From: Acidobacteriota bacterium
GTDB taxonomy: Bacteria > Acidobacteriota > Thermoanaerobaculia > Gp7-AA8
DNA: 64,000 nucleotides
Reading direction: 5' to 3'
Assembly (NCBI GenBank): GCA_003223645.1
Contig: QHVT01000025.1
Location: 24,125 to 88,124 of the forward strand
Each line of letters begins with the position of its first letter. Position 1 is the first letter of the stretch. A model generated the notes under the pieces. It was not told the origin of the DNA. It saw nothing but the letters and a program-made list of their open reading frames with translations, and did not search any database. Both the position numbers and the translations under genes were made by a program. Below, piece by piece: positions 35,535 through 44,217 of the stretch.

Positions 35535-36094
35535 GATCGCTCGCCGGTCAGTCGCTCGAACATCCACTTACGCGCCCGAAGCCATTCGCGCTGCAGCGTG
35601 CGCAGTTTGAGATTCAGTGCTTCAGCCGCCTCCTCATCGGTGAATCCGAGGGTGAACTTGAGCTCCGCGACGATGCGTTGCTGCGGCGACTCCTGACCGA
35701 GATCGTCGAGAAGGGCGTTCATTGCGATTGCCTGCTCCAGAGGTGTGGATTCCGCCAGGAGCCCCTCGGGAAGTCCTTCCAACGGCAGAAACTCCACCTC
35801 CGGGTGGCTGCGGGCATGGTCGATCAGGAGGCGGCGCATGATGACCGCGGCGATCGCGAGAAAATGGCCGCGGTCCTGCCAGTCGATGTTCTTTGCTCTG
35901 GCGAGGCGAAAGAATGCCTCGTTGACCAGCGCCGTCGGCTGCAGAGTATGGCCGGATCGTTCCCCCCGAAAAAGGCGTGCTGCGATCCTGCGCAGATCGG
36001 GCATCAGCACTTCGAACAGTCGTGACTCGGCCTTTCGGTCGCCAGTCCGCCACTGCTGCAGCAACTCCGTGACTGCGCCCGGCTCCTTGGTCAC
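35531..36094 (-). CDS. ECF-type sigma factor linked to the kinase
   Basis: The protein is 187 residues of the ECF_HTH (PF07638) type: LLQQWRTGDRKAESRLFEVL, then LRRIAARLFRGERSGHTLQPTALVNEAFFRL, DWQDRGHFLAIAAVIMRRLL, and a region 4 helix-turn-helix FTDEEAAEALNLKLRTLQREW. This subgroup has no anti-sigma and is usually controlled through a neighbouring Ser/Thr kinase, which follows here with a 4-base overlap. Confidence 0.92.
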   Translation of the reverse strand: MTKEPGAVTELLQQWRTGDRKAESRLFEVLMPDLRRIAARLFRGERSGHTLQPTALVNEAFFRLARAKNIDWQDRGHFLAIAAVIMRRLLIDHARSHPEVEFLPLEGLPEGLLAESTPLEQAIAMNALLDDLGQESPQQRIVAELKFTLGFTDEEAAEALNLKLRTLQREWLRARKWMFERLTGERS

Positions 36095-36259
36095 TCGCTC
36101 TCGCCCTCGGTTCCGAAATTATACCCGAACCATATAGAAGGAATTCGGTATCGGTGCCCGGGGCGCCGGAACTGCCGGACCGTTGCGGAACTTTTGTGCA
36201 CGCGCGTGGCGGGATTTGCGCGCAGTGACCGCTTCCATTGATATGGAGGCCTTCTAAGC

Positions 36260-37066
36260 ATGAACATCATGCCGCCGCTGTTTCTGAATTCAAAGAATCC
36301 ACAGCAAGTCGTCAGCGAGAGAATACTCGAGGCGTTCGTCGGGACGCCGCCGGCCAGACTCCTGATCTTCACCGGGATCGCGATGCCTGCCTTGGAGTCG
36401 AATGGGCAGCTTGACGGGCAGGAGATCACGATCGACCTCAACGCGCGGGCGAACACGCGCGATCCGAAATATGCGGCCACAGTTGGCTTGGCCAGCATCT
36501 TCAACAGCGATTCCGATCTCGTCTTCGCGACTGACGATGTGAAAGTGATCACCGGCCCGAACCTCGAGCTCTTGCTTGTCTGCAATATCGCGGTAATGGG
36601 CGATCGCTCTGTCCTCAACCGTTTCGCGTACCAGGCAACGGTATTTCTCGATGCTGATAGCGGAACGATCGCAGGCACCATCCGATGGAACCCGCACTTC
36701 CTCCTCTTTGCCGGGCCCGAACACGACCTTTTTCAAATCAATGCCTTATCCATGCAGCCGCAACCGGGCTCTCCGGGTGGATTTGGAGGGACCATCAGCA
36801 AAGTTGAGCGTGTGGGCGCGACAACGGGCGGAGTCGTTCGACAGGGAGCGATGATGGCGATCGATTACGTCATCAATGGACTTCCGCTCGGAGTGGCGCT
36901 CACCGTCACGGTAGAGCCCAAGCCTGGTGCGTTCGTCATTCTCAACTCCAAGGCACCCTTCAATTTTTTCCAGGTCTCGGGCCCGTCGCCGATAACACTG
37001 AGCACCGCGCACTCCGTGGAACGGCCGGTGGATTTCGAGGCACGCGAGTTTATTGGTCTTCACTAG
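36260..37066 (+). CDS. Unknown 268-residue beta-rich protein
   Basis: A GGAGG site lies 10 bases upstream of the ATG. There is no signal peptide or transmembrane helix. The sequence alternates short hydrophobic strands and turns (ITIDLNARANTRDPKYAATVG, FVILNSKAPFNFFQVSG). It is followed after 10 bases by a second unknown gene with a similar strand-rich pattern (IEIFIDTDYKL, YQANLLLA). The motif ending FAYQATVFLD here resembles IGYQANLLLA there, so the two may share a fold. Confidence 0.7.
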   Translation: MNIMPPLFLNSKNPQQVVSERILEAFVGTPPARLLIFTGIAMPALESNGQLDGQEITIDLNARANTRDPKYAATVGLASIFNSDSDLVFATDDVKVITGPNLELLLVCNIAVMGDRSVLNRFAYQATVFLDADSGTIAGTIRWNPHFLLFAGPEHDLFQINALSMQPQPGSPGGFGGTISKVERVGATTGGVVRQGAMMAIDYVINGLPLGVALTVTVEPKPGAFVILNSKAPFNFFQVSGPSPITLSTAHSVERPVDFEAREFIGLH

Positions 37067-37076
37067 GAGGTTAGGC

Positions 37077-37502
37077 ATGATTGAACGCATTCAAATCGCG
37101 GCCGACATGGGTGAGGTCACCGCCGCGAGGCACTTGGAAATTCCGGTTCAAGGGCCGGGGCGTGCGAATCTCCTGGTGTGCATCAACGGTATCACGCTCA
37201 AAGGCTTCGACACGGATGAGGACTTCAGAAACGGCCGGGAGCCGACGGACATCGAGATTTTCATCGACACGGACTACAAGTTGCGCGATGACGACGTACT
37301 CCTATACAGCACAGCCTATTCCTGCCTGGCATCCATGGGAACCGATGACGATACGGGATTCCAGTTGGCACTCGATCAATCTTTTGCCGAAGTGCGCACC
37401 AGCAGGGTTGTGCGGATTCGCTTGACTGGCACGGCGGAGGGCGACACGGCGATTTATCGCATCGGGTATCAAGCCAACCTGCTATTGGCGCGAACGCGTT
37501 GA
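37077..37502 (+). CDS. Unknown 141-residue beta-rich protein
   Basis: The start ATG follows a strong AGGAGG site. The protein is acidic, with NGITLKGFDTDEDF and FIDTDYKLRDDDVLLYSTAYSC. It ends RIGYQANLLLARTR. It forms an operon with the preceding gene. There is no known domain; a sheath-, capsid- or lectin-like beta fold cannot be excluded. Confidence 0.7.
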   Translation: MIERIQIAADMGEVTAARHLEIPVQGPGRANLLVCINGITLKGFDTDEDFRNGREPTDIEIFIDTDYKLRDDDVLLYSTAYSCLASMGTDDDTGFQLALDQSFAEVRTSRVVRIRLTGTAEGDTAIYRIGYQANLLLARTR

Positions 37503-37521
37503 CACGGCTGAATGCCATCGA

Positions 37522-37548
37522 GAGCGGCGGCCGAAGCGGCCGCCGCTC
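37522..37548. repeat. Short family A palindrome
   Basis: GAGCGGCGGCCG, AAG, CGGCCGCCGCTC is a perfect stem with a short loop. It lies between two convergent genes and has the family A core without the long spacer. Confidence 0.75.
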
Positions 37549-37559
37549 CACCATGTCCG

Positions 37560-38195
37560 TCAGAACCGCAACTTCACGCCCGCCGAGTAAATATAGGTAT
37601 GCAGCGTGATCGCCTCGGCCAGCGGATCGTCTTTCGCAATCGCGTCGTACGAAAAATATTTCGCGTCCGCCGTCAGCGCGATCATCGGCGTGATGCGGAA
37701 GTCGATGCCCGCGTTGGCGACGAAGTGCGTCTTGGTTTCCAAGTCGTCGGACGTCACTTCCGATGTCGGATCGGTCGGATCGTCCGGACCATTCGCTTCG
37801 CCGCTCACGCGCGCGACGCCCGCTCCGACGTACGGAACGAATCGGCCGAGGCCGAAGTGAAACTGACCGATCGCGCTGATCGAAGTCAGATCGATGTCGC
37901 CCGCGTCGAACGATGACGATCCAGCCGGAGTGTTCAGCATGAGCGTCGTATCGGCGTTGAGCTTGTGATACGCGAAGTCGGTCGAGAAGTGTGGACTCCA
38001 ATAGCGGTTGTAGCTGATGCCGTATCCGGAGTTGGCGTCGAAGTCGACGTCGGCGCTGATCGGGGGAAGCTCGCCCAGCGATGCGGACGAGATGTGCGGC
38101 TGCGAAAGGAACACGCCGATTTCATTGGACTGCGCGAACAGCGAGAAGGAACAGACGAAGACGAGGAGCCCTGCGACGATTCGAATGATTTTCAC
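37560..38195 (-). CDS. OmpW-type outer-membrane beta-barrel protein
   Basis: The protein is 211 residues with a signal peptide ending SLFAQ. Barrel strands include SYNRYWSPHFSTDFAYHKL, FGLGRFVPYVGAGVARVS and FRITPMIALTADAKYFSYD. The C-terminus YIYSAGVKLRF has the terminal Phe typical for BAM-dependent assembly. The pattern fits the OmpW family of small porins. Confidence 0.85.
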   Translation of the reverse strand: MKIIRIVAGLLVFVCSFSLFAQSNEIGVFLSQPHISSASLGELPPISADVDFDANSGYGISYNRYWSPHFSTDFAYHKLNADTTLMLNTPAGSSSFDAGDIDLTSISAIGQFHFGLGRFVPYVGAGVARVSGEANGPDDPTDPTSEVTSDDLETKTHFVANAGIDFRITPMIALTADAKYFSYDAIAKDDPLAEAITLHTYIYSAGVKLRF

Positions 38196-38357
38196 TTGAA
38201 GCCTCCGCGCCGCCGTTGAGCGAGCGGCGTGCCGGATGGCGCCGCCTGAGATTTCAATGGTTTACGTTTTGCGATGCCGGCAACTGTCGACGCGAGCGGA
38301 CAGAAGTGTCAGCTGCGGCTGACGCAGTGATGCGATAATTGCGGCTCCGTTCGTGTC

Positions 38358-40295
38358 ATGACACCTTCGCTGACGCTGCTGCACTCGGACGTGTTTCCGA
38401 TCGCCCGCTACGCCGACGCGCTGACGCGCGAGTCGATCGCGCCGCGACGTCTGACGGCGCTCGATCAACTGTTGCTGGGCGACACGCCGGGATTGCGCGT
38501 CGTGCTCATCGATCTCGCGATCGTCGACGGCGACCGCCAGACGCTCGCGCTCGACACACGCACCGCCGTCGTCGGCGTCGGCCTCGCCGAGCAGCCGCGA
38601 TGGCTCTCGGATGAAAGCGTTTACCTCGGCCTCCCGAAAGACCCGACCGATTCCGCGCTCCTCGGCGCGATCAAGCGCGCGTTCCAGTTCCTCTATCAGA
38701 AGCAGCGCGCCGATCAGCTCGAGCGGCAGCTCAGCGAGCGGACGCGCGAGCTGCAGCAGGTCGCCGAAGTCGGCGCCGCGCTCTCGACGGTTCGCGATCA
38801 TTCCGTTTTGCTGACGATGATCCTCGGCAAAGCGCGCGAGCTCTCACGCGCCGACGCCGGATCGTTGTACTTGCTCGACGAAGTCGACAGAAAGAAAGTG
38901 CTGCGCTGGAAGCTCGCGCAAAACGACTCCATCGACGTCGAGGCGTTCGAAGAGCGCATCCTCCCGATCACGCGCAAGAGCCTGGCCGGCTACGTTGCGA
39001 TGACGGGCGAGATGCTCGTCATCGACGACGCGTACAACCTGCCGGCCGGCGTCGAGTACGAGATCAACCGCACGTACGACGAAAAGAATGGATATCTCAC
39101 GAAGTCGCTGCTCGTCTTTCCGATGACGAATCACGTCGGCGAGACGATCGGCGTGCTGCAGCTGATCAACCGGCGCAAGCGGGGAGTGACGAAGCGTCTC
39201 AACGCGGAGCTCGTCCCCGACAACGTGATCGCGTTCGACGCCGACACCGCCGACATCATGAGGGCGCTGGCGAGCCAGGCCGCGGTCGCGGTCGAGAACA
39301 ACCTGTTGTACGAATCGATCGAACGCCTCTTCGAGGGATTCGTCACCGCTGCCGTCACGGCGATCGAACAGCGCGATCCGACGACCTCGGGTCATTCGTT
39401 CCGCGTCGCCGATCTCACCGTCGAGCTGGCGCGCGTCGTCGATCACATGGACGCAGGCGAGTATCGCGACGTCCACTTCACCGGCGACCAGGTGCGCGAG
39501 ATCCGCTACGCGTCGCTCTTGCACGACTTCGGGAAAGTCGGCGTGCGCGAGCAGGTGCTGGTGAAGGAGAAGAAGCTCTATCCGCATCAGATCGAGATCG
39601 TGCGCGGACGATTCGAGTTCGTGATGAAGTCGGTCGAGAACGAGGCGAATCGCAAGAAGATCGATTACCTGCTGCAGCACGGACGCGACGGATACGACGC
39701 GTTCTCTTCGAACGTCGACGCGGAACTGCAAAGCGAGTTGGATCGATTGCAGAAGGACTTCGCGTTCATCGCGCAGTCGAACGAGCCGACGGTGCTGCCG
39801 GAAGGCGACTTCAATTACCTCCGGCAACTCGCGACGCTCGACTTCACCGACATCCGCGGCGAGCGCCGCTTGCTCCTCGATCCCGAAGAAGCGCGCATCC
39901 TCTCGATCCGCAAAGGCAATCTCGACGCAACCGAGCGAATCGAGATCGAGAGCCACGTCACGCACACATTCAACTTCCTGCAGAAGATCCCGTGGACGCG
40001 CGACCTCGCGTCCGTCGCCGACATCGCCTACGCGCATCACGAGAAACTCAACGGCCGCGGCTATCCGCGCAAACTCACGGCCGGCGGCATCCCGATCCAG
40101 TCGCGCATGATGACGGTGTCCGACATCTACGACGCGCTCACCGCGAGCGACCGCCCATACAAACGCGCCGTTCCCACGGAGCGCGCGCTCGACATTCTCC
40201 GCATGGAGATGAACGACGGGCTGCTCGATCCGGCGCTCGTCGGCGTCTTCATCGAAGCGAAGGTGTACGAACGCGCCGGAGTTTTGCGCACCTAG
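38358..40295 (+). CDS. GAF and HD-GYP domain cyclic-di-GMP phosphodiesterase
   Basis: The protein is 645 residues. Residues 1-105 look like a degenerate receiver domain, then a coiled coil (QLERQLSERTRELQQ), a GAF domain (about 140-320), and an HD-GYP domain: TTSGHSFRVADLTVEL, SLLHDFGKVGV, and AYAHHEKLNGRGYP with the GYP motif, plus IYDALTASDRPYK. HD-GYP enzymes hydrolyse cyclic di-GMP. An insertion of about 150 residues lies between the HD and GYP parts. Confidence 0.92.
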   Translation: MTPSLTLLHSDVFPIARYADALTRESIAPRRLTALDQLLLGDTPGLRVVLIDLAIVDGDRQTLALDTRTAVVGVGLAEQPRWLSDESVYLGLPKDPTDSALLGAIKRAFQFLYQKQRADQLERQLSERTRELQQVAEVGAALSTVRDHSVLLTMILGKARELSRADAGSLYLLDEVDRKKVLRWKLAQNDSIDVEAFEERILPITRKSLAGYVAMTGEMLVIDDAYNLPAGVEYEINRTYDEKNGYLTKSLLVFPMTNHVGETIGVLQLINRRKRGVTKRLNAELVPDNVIAFDADTADIMRALASQAAVAVENNLLYESIERLFEGFVTAAVTAIEQRDPTTSGHSFRVADLTVELARVVDHMDAGEYRDVHFTGDQVREIRYASLLHDFGKVGVREQVLVKEKKLYPHQIEIVRGRFEFVMKSVENEANRKKIDYLLQHGRDGYDAFSSNVDAELQSELDRLQKDFAFIAQSNEPTVLPEGDFNYLRQLATLDFTDIRGERRLLLDPEEARILSIRKGNLDATERIEIESHVTHTFNFLQKIPWTRDLASVADIAYAHHEKLNGRGYPRKLTAGGIPIQSRMMTVSDIYDALTASDRPYKRAVPTERALDILRMEMNDGLLDPALVGVFIEAKVYERAGVLRT

Positions 40296-40301
40296 CGAAG
40301 C

Positions 40302-40450
40302 TTCCGCCCCCGCGCCCGCGCCCGCGCCCGCGCCCGAGCCCGCGCCCGCTTCCGCGCCCGGGGTGGGCGAGCGAAGCGATGCAATCGTGATTACGCGCTG
40401 CGCGCCCCACCCCGGGCGCGGAAGCGGGCACGGGTGCGGGCGCGGGAGTT
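40302..40450. repeat. GC-only tandem hexamers and a large palindrome
   Basis: CGCCCG-type hexamers repeat from 40308 to 40345. A palindrome follows: GCCCGCTTCCGCGCCCGGGG (from 40344) and its reverse complement CCCCGGGCGCGGAAGCGGGC (ending 40429) flank the spacer CGAGCGAAGCGATGCAATCG. It fills the gap between the HD-GYP gene and a small Lys-rich gene. Confidence 0.85.
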
Positions 40451-40470
40451 CTCGCGGTGCGTTACCATTG

Positions 40471-40486
40471 TTCTCCTGAAGGAGAA
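40471..40486 (+). promoter_or_regulatory. Hairpin covering the ribosome site of the small Lys-rich gene
   Basis: TTCTCC, TGAA, GGAGAA forms a 6-bp stem with a UGAA loop. The 3' arm AGGAGAA is the ribosome binding site for the ATG at 40492, so the site would be hidden when the stem is formed. Confidence 0.55.
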
Positions 40487-40491
40487 ACGTC

Positions 40492-40551
40492 ATGGCTAAA
40501 GGCATGAACACGCGCAAGGAAAAGAAGAAAGCGAAGAAGGACAAGAAGTAG
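40492..40551 (+). CDS. Tiny Lys-rich protein, 19 aa
   Basis: A strong GAAGGAGAA ribosome site precedes an ATG and 19 codons: MAKGMNTRKEKKKAKKDKK. It resembles the N-terminal half of a widespread family of short basic bacterial proteins that begin MxKGMN and are rich in KKEKK. Half of the residues are Lys. Its TAG is followed directly, in the same frame, by the acetyltransferase coding sequence, so it may act as a leader that couples translation. Confidence 0.7.
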   Translation: MAKGMNTRKEKKKAKKDKK

Positions 40552-41085
40552 TTGTTCGGTCTGGAAACCGCTCGCCTGACCATTCGCCCCTGGCGAGCGG
40601 AAGACCGGCCCGCGTTCATGGCGATCATGCAGGACGCGGAGGTGATGCACTACCTCACCGGCGGGCGTCCGTACACGGACGCGCAGGCGGATGAATGGCT
40701 GGCGCGGCAGGCGCGCCAGCTCGCGGAACACGACGTCTGCATGGGCGCGGTCATCGAGAAAGCCAGCAGACGCCTGATCGGTCTCGCCGGCACGCAGCCC
40801 CTCGGCACGACCGGCGATCTCGAGATCGGCTGGATCTTCTCGCGCGACGTCTGGGGAAACGGCTACGCGACCGAGGCGGGACGCGCGGCGATGGATCACG
40901 TTCTCGTAACGTTAGGCCGCAATCGCGTCGTCGCCATCATCGATCCCGACAACGAGCCCTCGAAGCGCGTCGCCGCACGCCTCGGCATGCAATGGGAAGC
41001 GCGCTACACCGGCGCACAACTCGGCCATCGGATGCCGGACATCGTGGTGGATTTGTATGAGGCTCATAGGCTCCCGGGCTCATAG
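40552..41085 (+). CDS. GNAT family N-acetyltransferase
   Basis: The protein is 177 residues. LETARLTIRPWRAEDRPAF opens the fold as in RimJ/RimL-like enzymes; the acetyl-CoA site is WIFSRDVWGNGYATEAGRAA. The late NEPSKRVAARLGMQWEAR is also typical. The only start before the conserved N-terminus is TTG at 40552, immediately after the TAG of the Lys-rich gene; the upstream AAGAAGGAC could serve as ribosome site. The last codons (EAHRLPGS) run into a dispersed repeat, so the C-terminus may be altered. Confidence 0.85.
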   Translation: MFGLETARLTIRPWRAEDRPAFMAIMQDAEVMHYLTGGRPYTDAQADEWLARQARQLAEHDVCMGAVIEKASRRLIGLAGTQPLGTTGDLEIGWIFSRDVWGNGYATEAGRAAMDHVLVTLGRNRVVAIIDPDNEPSKRVAARLGMQWEARYTGAQLGHRMPDIVVDLYEAHRLPGS

Positions 41086-41142
41086 GCTCAAAGAGTTTCT
41101 ATGAGACTTTGAGCCCTTGAGCCTCTGAGCCTCTGAGCCTCA
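41059..41142. repeat. GAGGCTCATAGG-type repeat and palindrome
   Basis: GAGGCTCATAGGCTC and GGGCTCATAGGCTC are followed by CAAAGAGTTTCTATGAGACTTTG and GAGCCTCTGAGCCTCTGAGC. The halves are partly complementary, so the block can fold. The same word set occurs at 43011-43146. It begins inside the acetyltransferase 3' end. Confidence 0.8.
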
Positions 41143-42117
41143 CTTCACCGGATTCTCCGCAAACAACTTCGCAAATGCGCCCGTCGCCTGCGTGAGCACC
41201 GCGTGCGCGGCGGTCGCGTAGGCTTCGTTGGTCGTCTCCGCAACGCGCGTCTGCTTCTTGCTCACGTTGTCGACGACCGGTCCCAGCACCTTGCCGCTCT
41301 TCGTATCGACGATGAACATCTCCGCGAACTCGATGTCGGTGTCGAGCGCTTTCTTCAGCGTCAGCGCGCCGTCGTCTCCTTTGAACACGATTCCGCCGTA
41401 GCGCGTCTGCTCGGCGCGGACGACGCGCGTGGAGAACGTCGGGATGCTCATCGCCAGCGACGCGCCGACTTCCGCGGTGCGGTGAATCAGTCCGCCGTGA
41501 TTGCCGCTCGACTGCATGTGCGCGAAGTCGATCACGATCATCGGCGCGATCGACACCGGCGCCTTCAGCGCCTCGGACTGTTTATTGAACGCGCGCATGT
41601 TTTTCTGGCCGAGGCCCGCGTCGCCCCACGAGTCGCCGACCTGCCACCACAGCGGCATGCCGGTCGGACTGAACGCTTTTCCTTTCAGATATCCGCTGTC
41701 GACCGGCTGCGGCACGGGGATGGTCTTGAATTCGGCGAAGCTCGCCGCGTCCGGCACGACGACTTCGCGTCCCGCTGCTTTCAATTGTTCGAGGAACGTG
41801 TTGTACGCCTCGTCGGTGATCGCCTGCATCGTCGCGTCGTCGACGCCGCGCAGATCGACTTCCATCTTCGAGCGCGCCGATCCCGTTTCGACGCCGCCCG
41901 GCAGATACGTCGCGCCGACGAACGCGTGCGCCTCGTTGTGCGTCACGAACACGACGCGAAATCCGGAGACGGCGACGCGATTCGTCTTCGCGAACGCGGT
42001 CACGGTCTTCGCGCCGAACGTCCCGCCCATCTTTCCGTCGAACCACTCCGACGGCTTCAACTCGGGGAGAGAAATCGTATTGGCCGCGAGCAACGCGGCG
42101 AGCAGCAAGGTCTTCAT
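41140..42117 (-). CDS. Secreted protein of unknown function, 325 aa
   Basis: A signal peptide (MKTLLLAALLAANTIS) is followed by alpha/beta sequence with no cysteines. Notable stretches are GFRVVFVTHNEAHAFVGATYLP and IVIDFAHMQSSGNHGGLIHRTAEVG, and a C-terminal TKSGKVLGPVVDNVSKK. The pattern of a lipid-bilayer-facing or YcfL-like periplasmic protein is possible. I do not recognise the family. Confidence 0.75.
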   Translation of the reverse strand: MKTLLLAALLAANTISLPELKPSEWFDGKMGGTFGAKTVTAFAKTNRVAVSGFRVVFVTHNEAHAFVGATYLPGGVETGSARSKMEVDLRGVDDATMQAITDEAYNTFLEQLKAAGREVVVPDAASFAEFKTIPVPQPVDSGYLKGKAFSPTGMPLWWQVGDSWGDAGLGQKNMRAFNKQSEALKAPVSIAPMIVIDFAHMQSSGNHGGLIHRTAEVGASLAMSIPTFSTRVVRAEQTRYGGIVFKGDDGALTLKKALDTDIEFAEMFIVDTKSGKVLGPVVDNVSKKQTRVAETTNEAYATAAHAVLTQATGAFAKLFAENPVK

Positions 42118-42164
42118 GATGTTTGGCCCTCGCTGGATATCGCGCAATCCGCGCGAAAAGTCCC

Positions 42165-42989
42165 TCAGTGCGAGTGCAGAATCGCGGCGCCGTAGCGCAC
42201 TTTCTTCCCCGCCTCGAGGCGGACGCGCTGCAAATCGATGCGATCCGGCTCGAACAACACGACGACGCTGGAGCCCATGTGAAATGTGCCGAGGCGGTCG
42301 CCGGCATGGATCGCGACGGGAGGATCGTATGCGCGCGTGGCTTGGGTCGCGCGCGCGACGTTGGAGATGAAGGAGTCGTAGATGACGGAGATCTTGCCGA
42401 CGTTCGTCGCGCCGATCATCACCACGGCCACGAGTCCGTGATCCGACTCGATGTACGTCACGACGCGCTCGTTGATCGAGAACAGCTCGTCGACGTTGGC
42501 CATCGACCAGTCATTGACCGGCCAGAGCATGCCGGGGATGTGATTGCTGCGCGTGATCCCGCCGCCGACGGGGGAGTGGATGTGGTGATAGTCCTGCGGC
42601 GAGAGATAGAGGTTGAAGAACACGCCGCGCTCGAATCGCTGCGCGAGCGTTGCATCGCCGAGGAACTTCGCGACGGTGTAGGACTTCCCTTTGATCTGTT
42701 CGAGACGGCCGTTCTCGATCTCGCCGAAGCCGCGCAGCGTGCCGTCGACGGGTGAGACGAGATCACCCTCGATCGGACGCAAACCCTCGCGCAGATCGCG
42801 AATGAAAAAGTGTCCGATCGACGGATAGTGATGTGCCGGGTGCTGCGCTTCGTCGACATCGATCTCGTACGTATTCGCGAACCAGTGCACCAGGCGCCGC
42901 GCGACCGGCTTCGGCCAGCGCACGTGCATCAGCCGGCCGATGAAGCGACTCATGTGGTTCTTCGGGACATAGCGGAGATAGCGGTACAC
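42165..42989 (-). CDS. psd: Phosphatidylserine decarboxylase proenzyme
   Basis: Family landmarks are visible: YPSIGHFFIRDLREGLRPI, LVSPVDGTLRGFG with the active Asp, LSPQDYHHIHSPVGG with the His, VGATNVGKI, and GTFHMGSSVVVLF. The latter holds the GSS self-cleavage site that gives the pyruvoyl group (LGST in E. coli). The enzyme makes phosphatidylethanolamine at the membrane. Start choice is uncertain: GTG at 42989 (VYRYLRYVPKNH) fits the family, while the frame also stays open to 43025 using an ATG donated by the adjacent repeat. Confidence 0.93.
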   Translation of the reverse strand: MYRYLRYVPKNHMSRFIGRLMHVRWPKPVARRLVHWFANTYEIDVDEAQHPAHHYPSIGHFFIRDLREGLRPIEGDLVSPVDGTLRGFGEIENGRLEQIKGKSYTVAKFLGDATLAQRFERGVFFNLYLSPQDYHHIHSPVGGGITRSNHIPGMLWPVNDWSMANVDELFSINERVVTYIESDHGLVAVVMIGATNVGKISVIYDSFISNVARATQATRAYDPPVAIHAGDRLGTFHMGSSVVVLFEPDRIDLQRVRLEAGKKVRYGAAILHSH

Positions 42990-43010
42990 GAGGGGGAGTA
43001 TTGCAAAAGA

Positions 43011-43146
43011 GGCGCATGGGCTCATAGGCGCATGGGCTCATAGCCCCGGAGGCGCATGGGCTCATAGGCGCATGGGCTCATGGGCTCATAGCCCCTCTGA
43101 GCCCATGAGCCTGTGAGCCCATGCGCCTTGTAAGCTCATGAGCCTT
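43011..43146. repeat. GGCGCATGGGCTCATA repeat cluster
   Basis: Several tandem copies of GGCGCATGGGCTCATA are followed by the inverted words TGAGCCCATGAGCC and TGAGCCCATGCGCC, so the block forms a long imperfect hairpin. It occupies the gap between the divergent psd and DUF1028 genes and must contain or displace their promoters. Confidence 0.85.
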
Positions 43147-43159
43147 AGAATCGGCGCCC

Positions 43160-44197
43160 ATGAAGTCGCTGCTCTGCCTCCTCCTCCTCACGCATCCGTT
43201 CGCCGCACAGCTTCGGCCGGTCCACACCTTCTCCATCGTCGCGCGCGATCCGCAAACGGGTGAGATCGGCGTGGCGGTGCAGTCGCACTGGTTCTCGGTC
43301 GGGCAGGTCGTGCCGTGGGCGGAGGCGGGAGTCGGCGCGGTGGCGACGCAGAGCTTCGTCGATCCGTCGTACGGCAAGCTCGGCCTCGATCTGTTGCGCG
43401 CGGGAAAGAGCGCGCCGGACACGTTGCGTGCGTTGTTGAGCGGAGATGCGGCGTGCGATGTGCGACAGGTCGGAATGATCGACACGCAGGGAAACGTCGC
43501 GACGTTCACCGGATCGCGCGACATCATCGCCGCGGGCGGCATCGCCGGAAATGCGACGAGCAACGTCGATCTCAATTGCGGCCGCATCAGCGTCGGCCGC
43601 GATTTCGCCGTGCAGGCGAATTTGATGTCGAACGACAAAGTGTGGCCGGCGATGGCGAAGGCCTACGCCGAAGCGAAAGGCGATCTCGCCGATCGCATGC
43701 TCGCCGCGCTCGATGCCGCGCAGTCGGTCGGCGGGGACATTCGCGGGAAGCAGTCGGCCGCGCTGATCGTCGTCGCGGCGAAGTCGACGGGACGTCCGTG
43801 GCAGGATCGCGTCTTCGACTTGCGTGTCGACGATGCTCCGCAGCCGCTCGACGAGTTGCGCCGCCTCGTGGCGTTGCAGCGTGCGTACAACCACATGAAC
43901 GCCGGCGACCTCGCCGTCGAGCACAAGGACAACGAGGCGGCGCTGCGCGAATACAGCGCGGCCGAACAGATCGCGTCGACGACGAGCGGCATTCCGCAGA
44001 GCCGCTACGCGGAGATGCTGTACTGGCACGCGGTCGCGCTCGTGAACATGCAGCGCGTCGACGAAGCGCTGCCGATTTTCGCGAAGGCATTCAAGCTCGA
44101 GCCGTCCTGGCGCGAGCTCACAACGCGATTGCCACACTCGGGCCTGCTGCCGGACGACACGAAATTGATCGAGAGAATCGTCGCCGCTGGCCGGTAG
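43160..44197 (+). CDS. DUF1028 family protein, secreted, with TPR-like C-terminus
   Basis: The protein is 345 residues with a short signal peptide (MKSLLCLLLLTHPFAAQ). The DUF1028 core follows: HTFSIVARDPQTGEIGVAVQS, WAEAGVGAVATQSFVDPSYG, and GNATSNVDLNCG. This family has an Ntn-hydrolase-like fold with unproven activity. The last 100 residues are helical and TPR-like (AYNHMNAGDLAVEHKDNEAA). Confidence 0.88.
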   Translation: MKSLLCLLLLTHPFAAQLRPVHTFSIVARDPQTGEIGVAVQSHWFSVGQVVPWAEAGVGAVATQSFVDPSYGKLGLDLLRAGKSAPDTLRALLSGDAACDVRQVGMIDTQGNVATFTGSRDIIAAGGIAGNATSNVDLNCGRISVGRDFAVQANLMSNDKVWPAMAKAYAEAKGDLADRMLAALDAAQSVGGDIRGKQSAALIVVAAKSTGRPWQDRVFDLRVDDAPQPLDELRRLVALQRAYNHMNAGDLAVEHKDNEAALREYSAAEQIASTTSGIPQSRYAEMLYWHAVALVNMQRVDEALPIFAKAFKLEPSWRELTTRLPHSGLLPDDTKLIERIVAAGR

Positions 44198-44217
44198 CTT
44201 GCTCTTGTAAGAGCACG

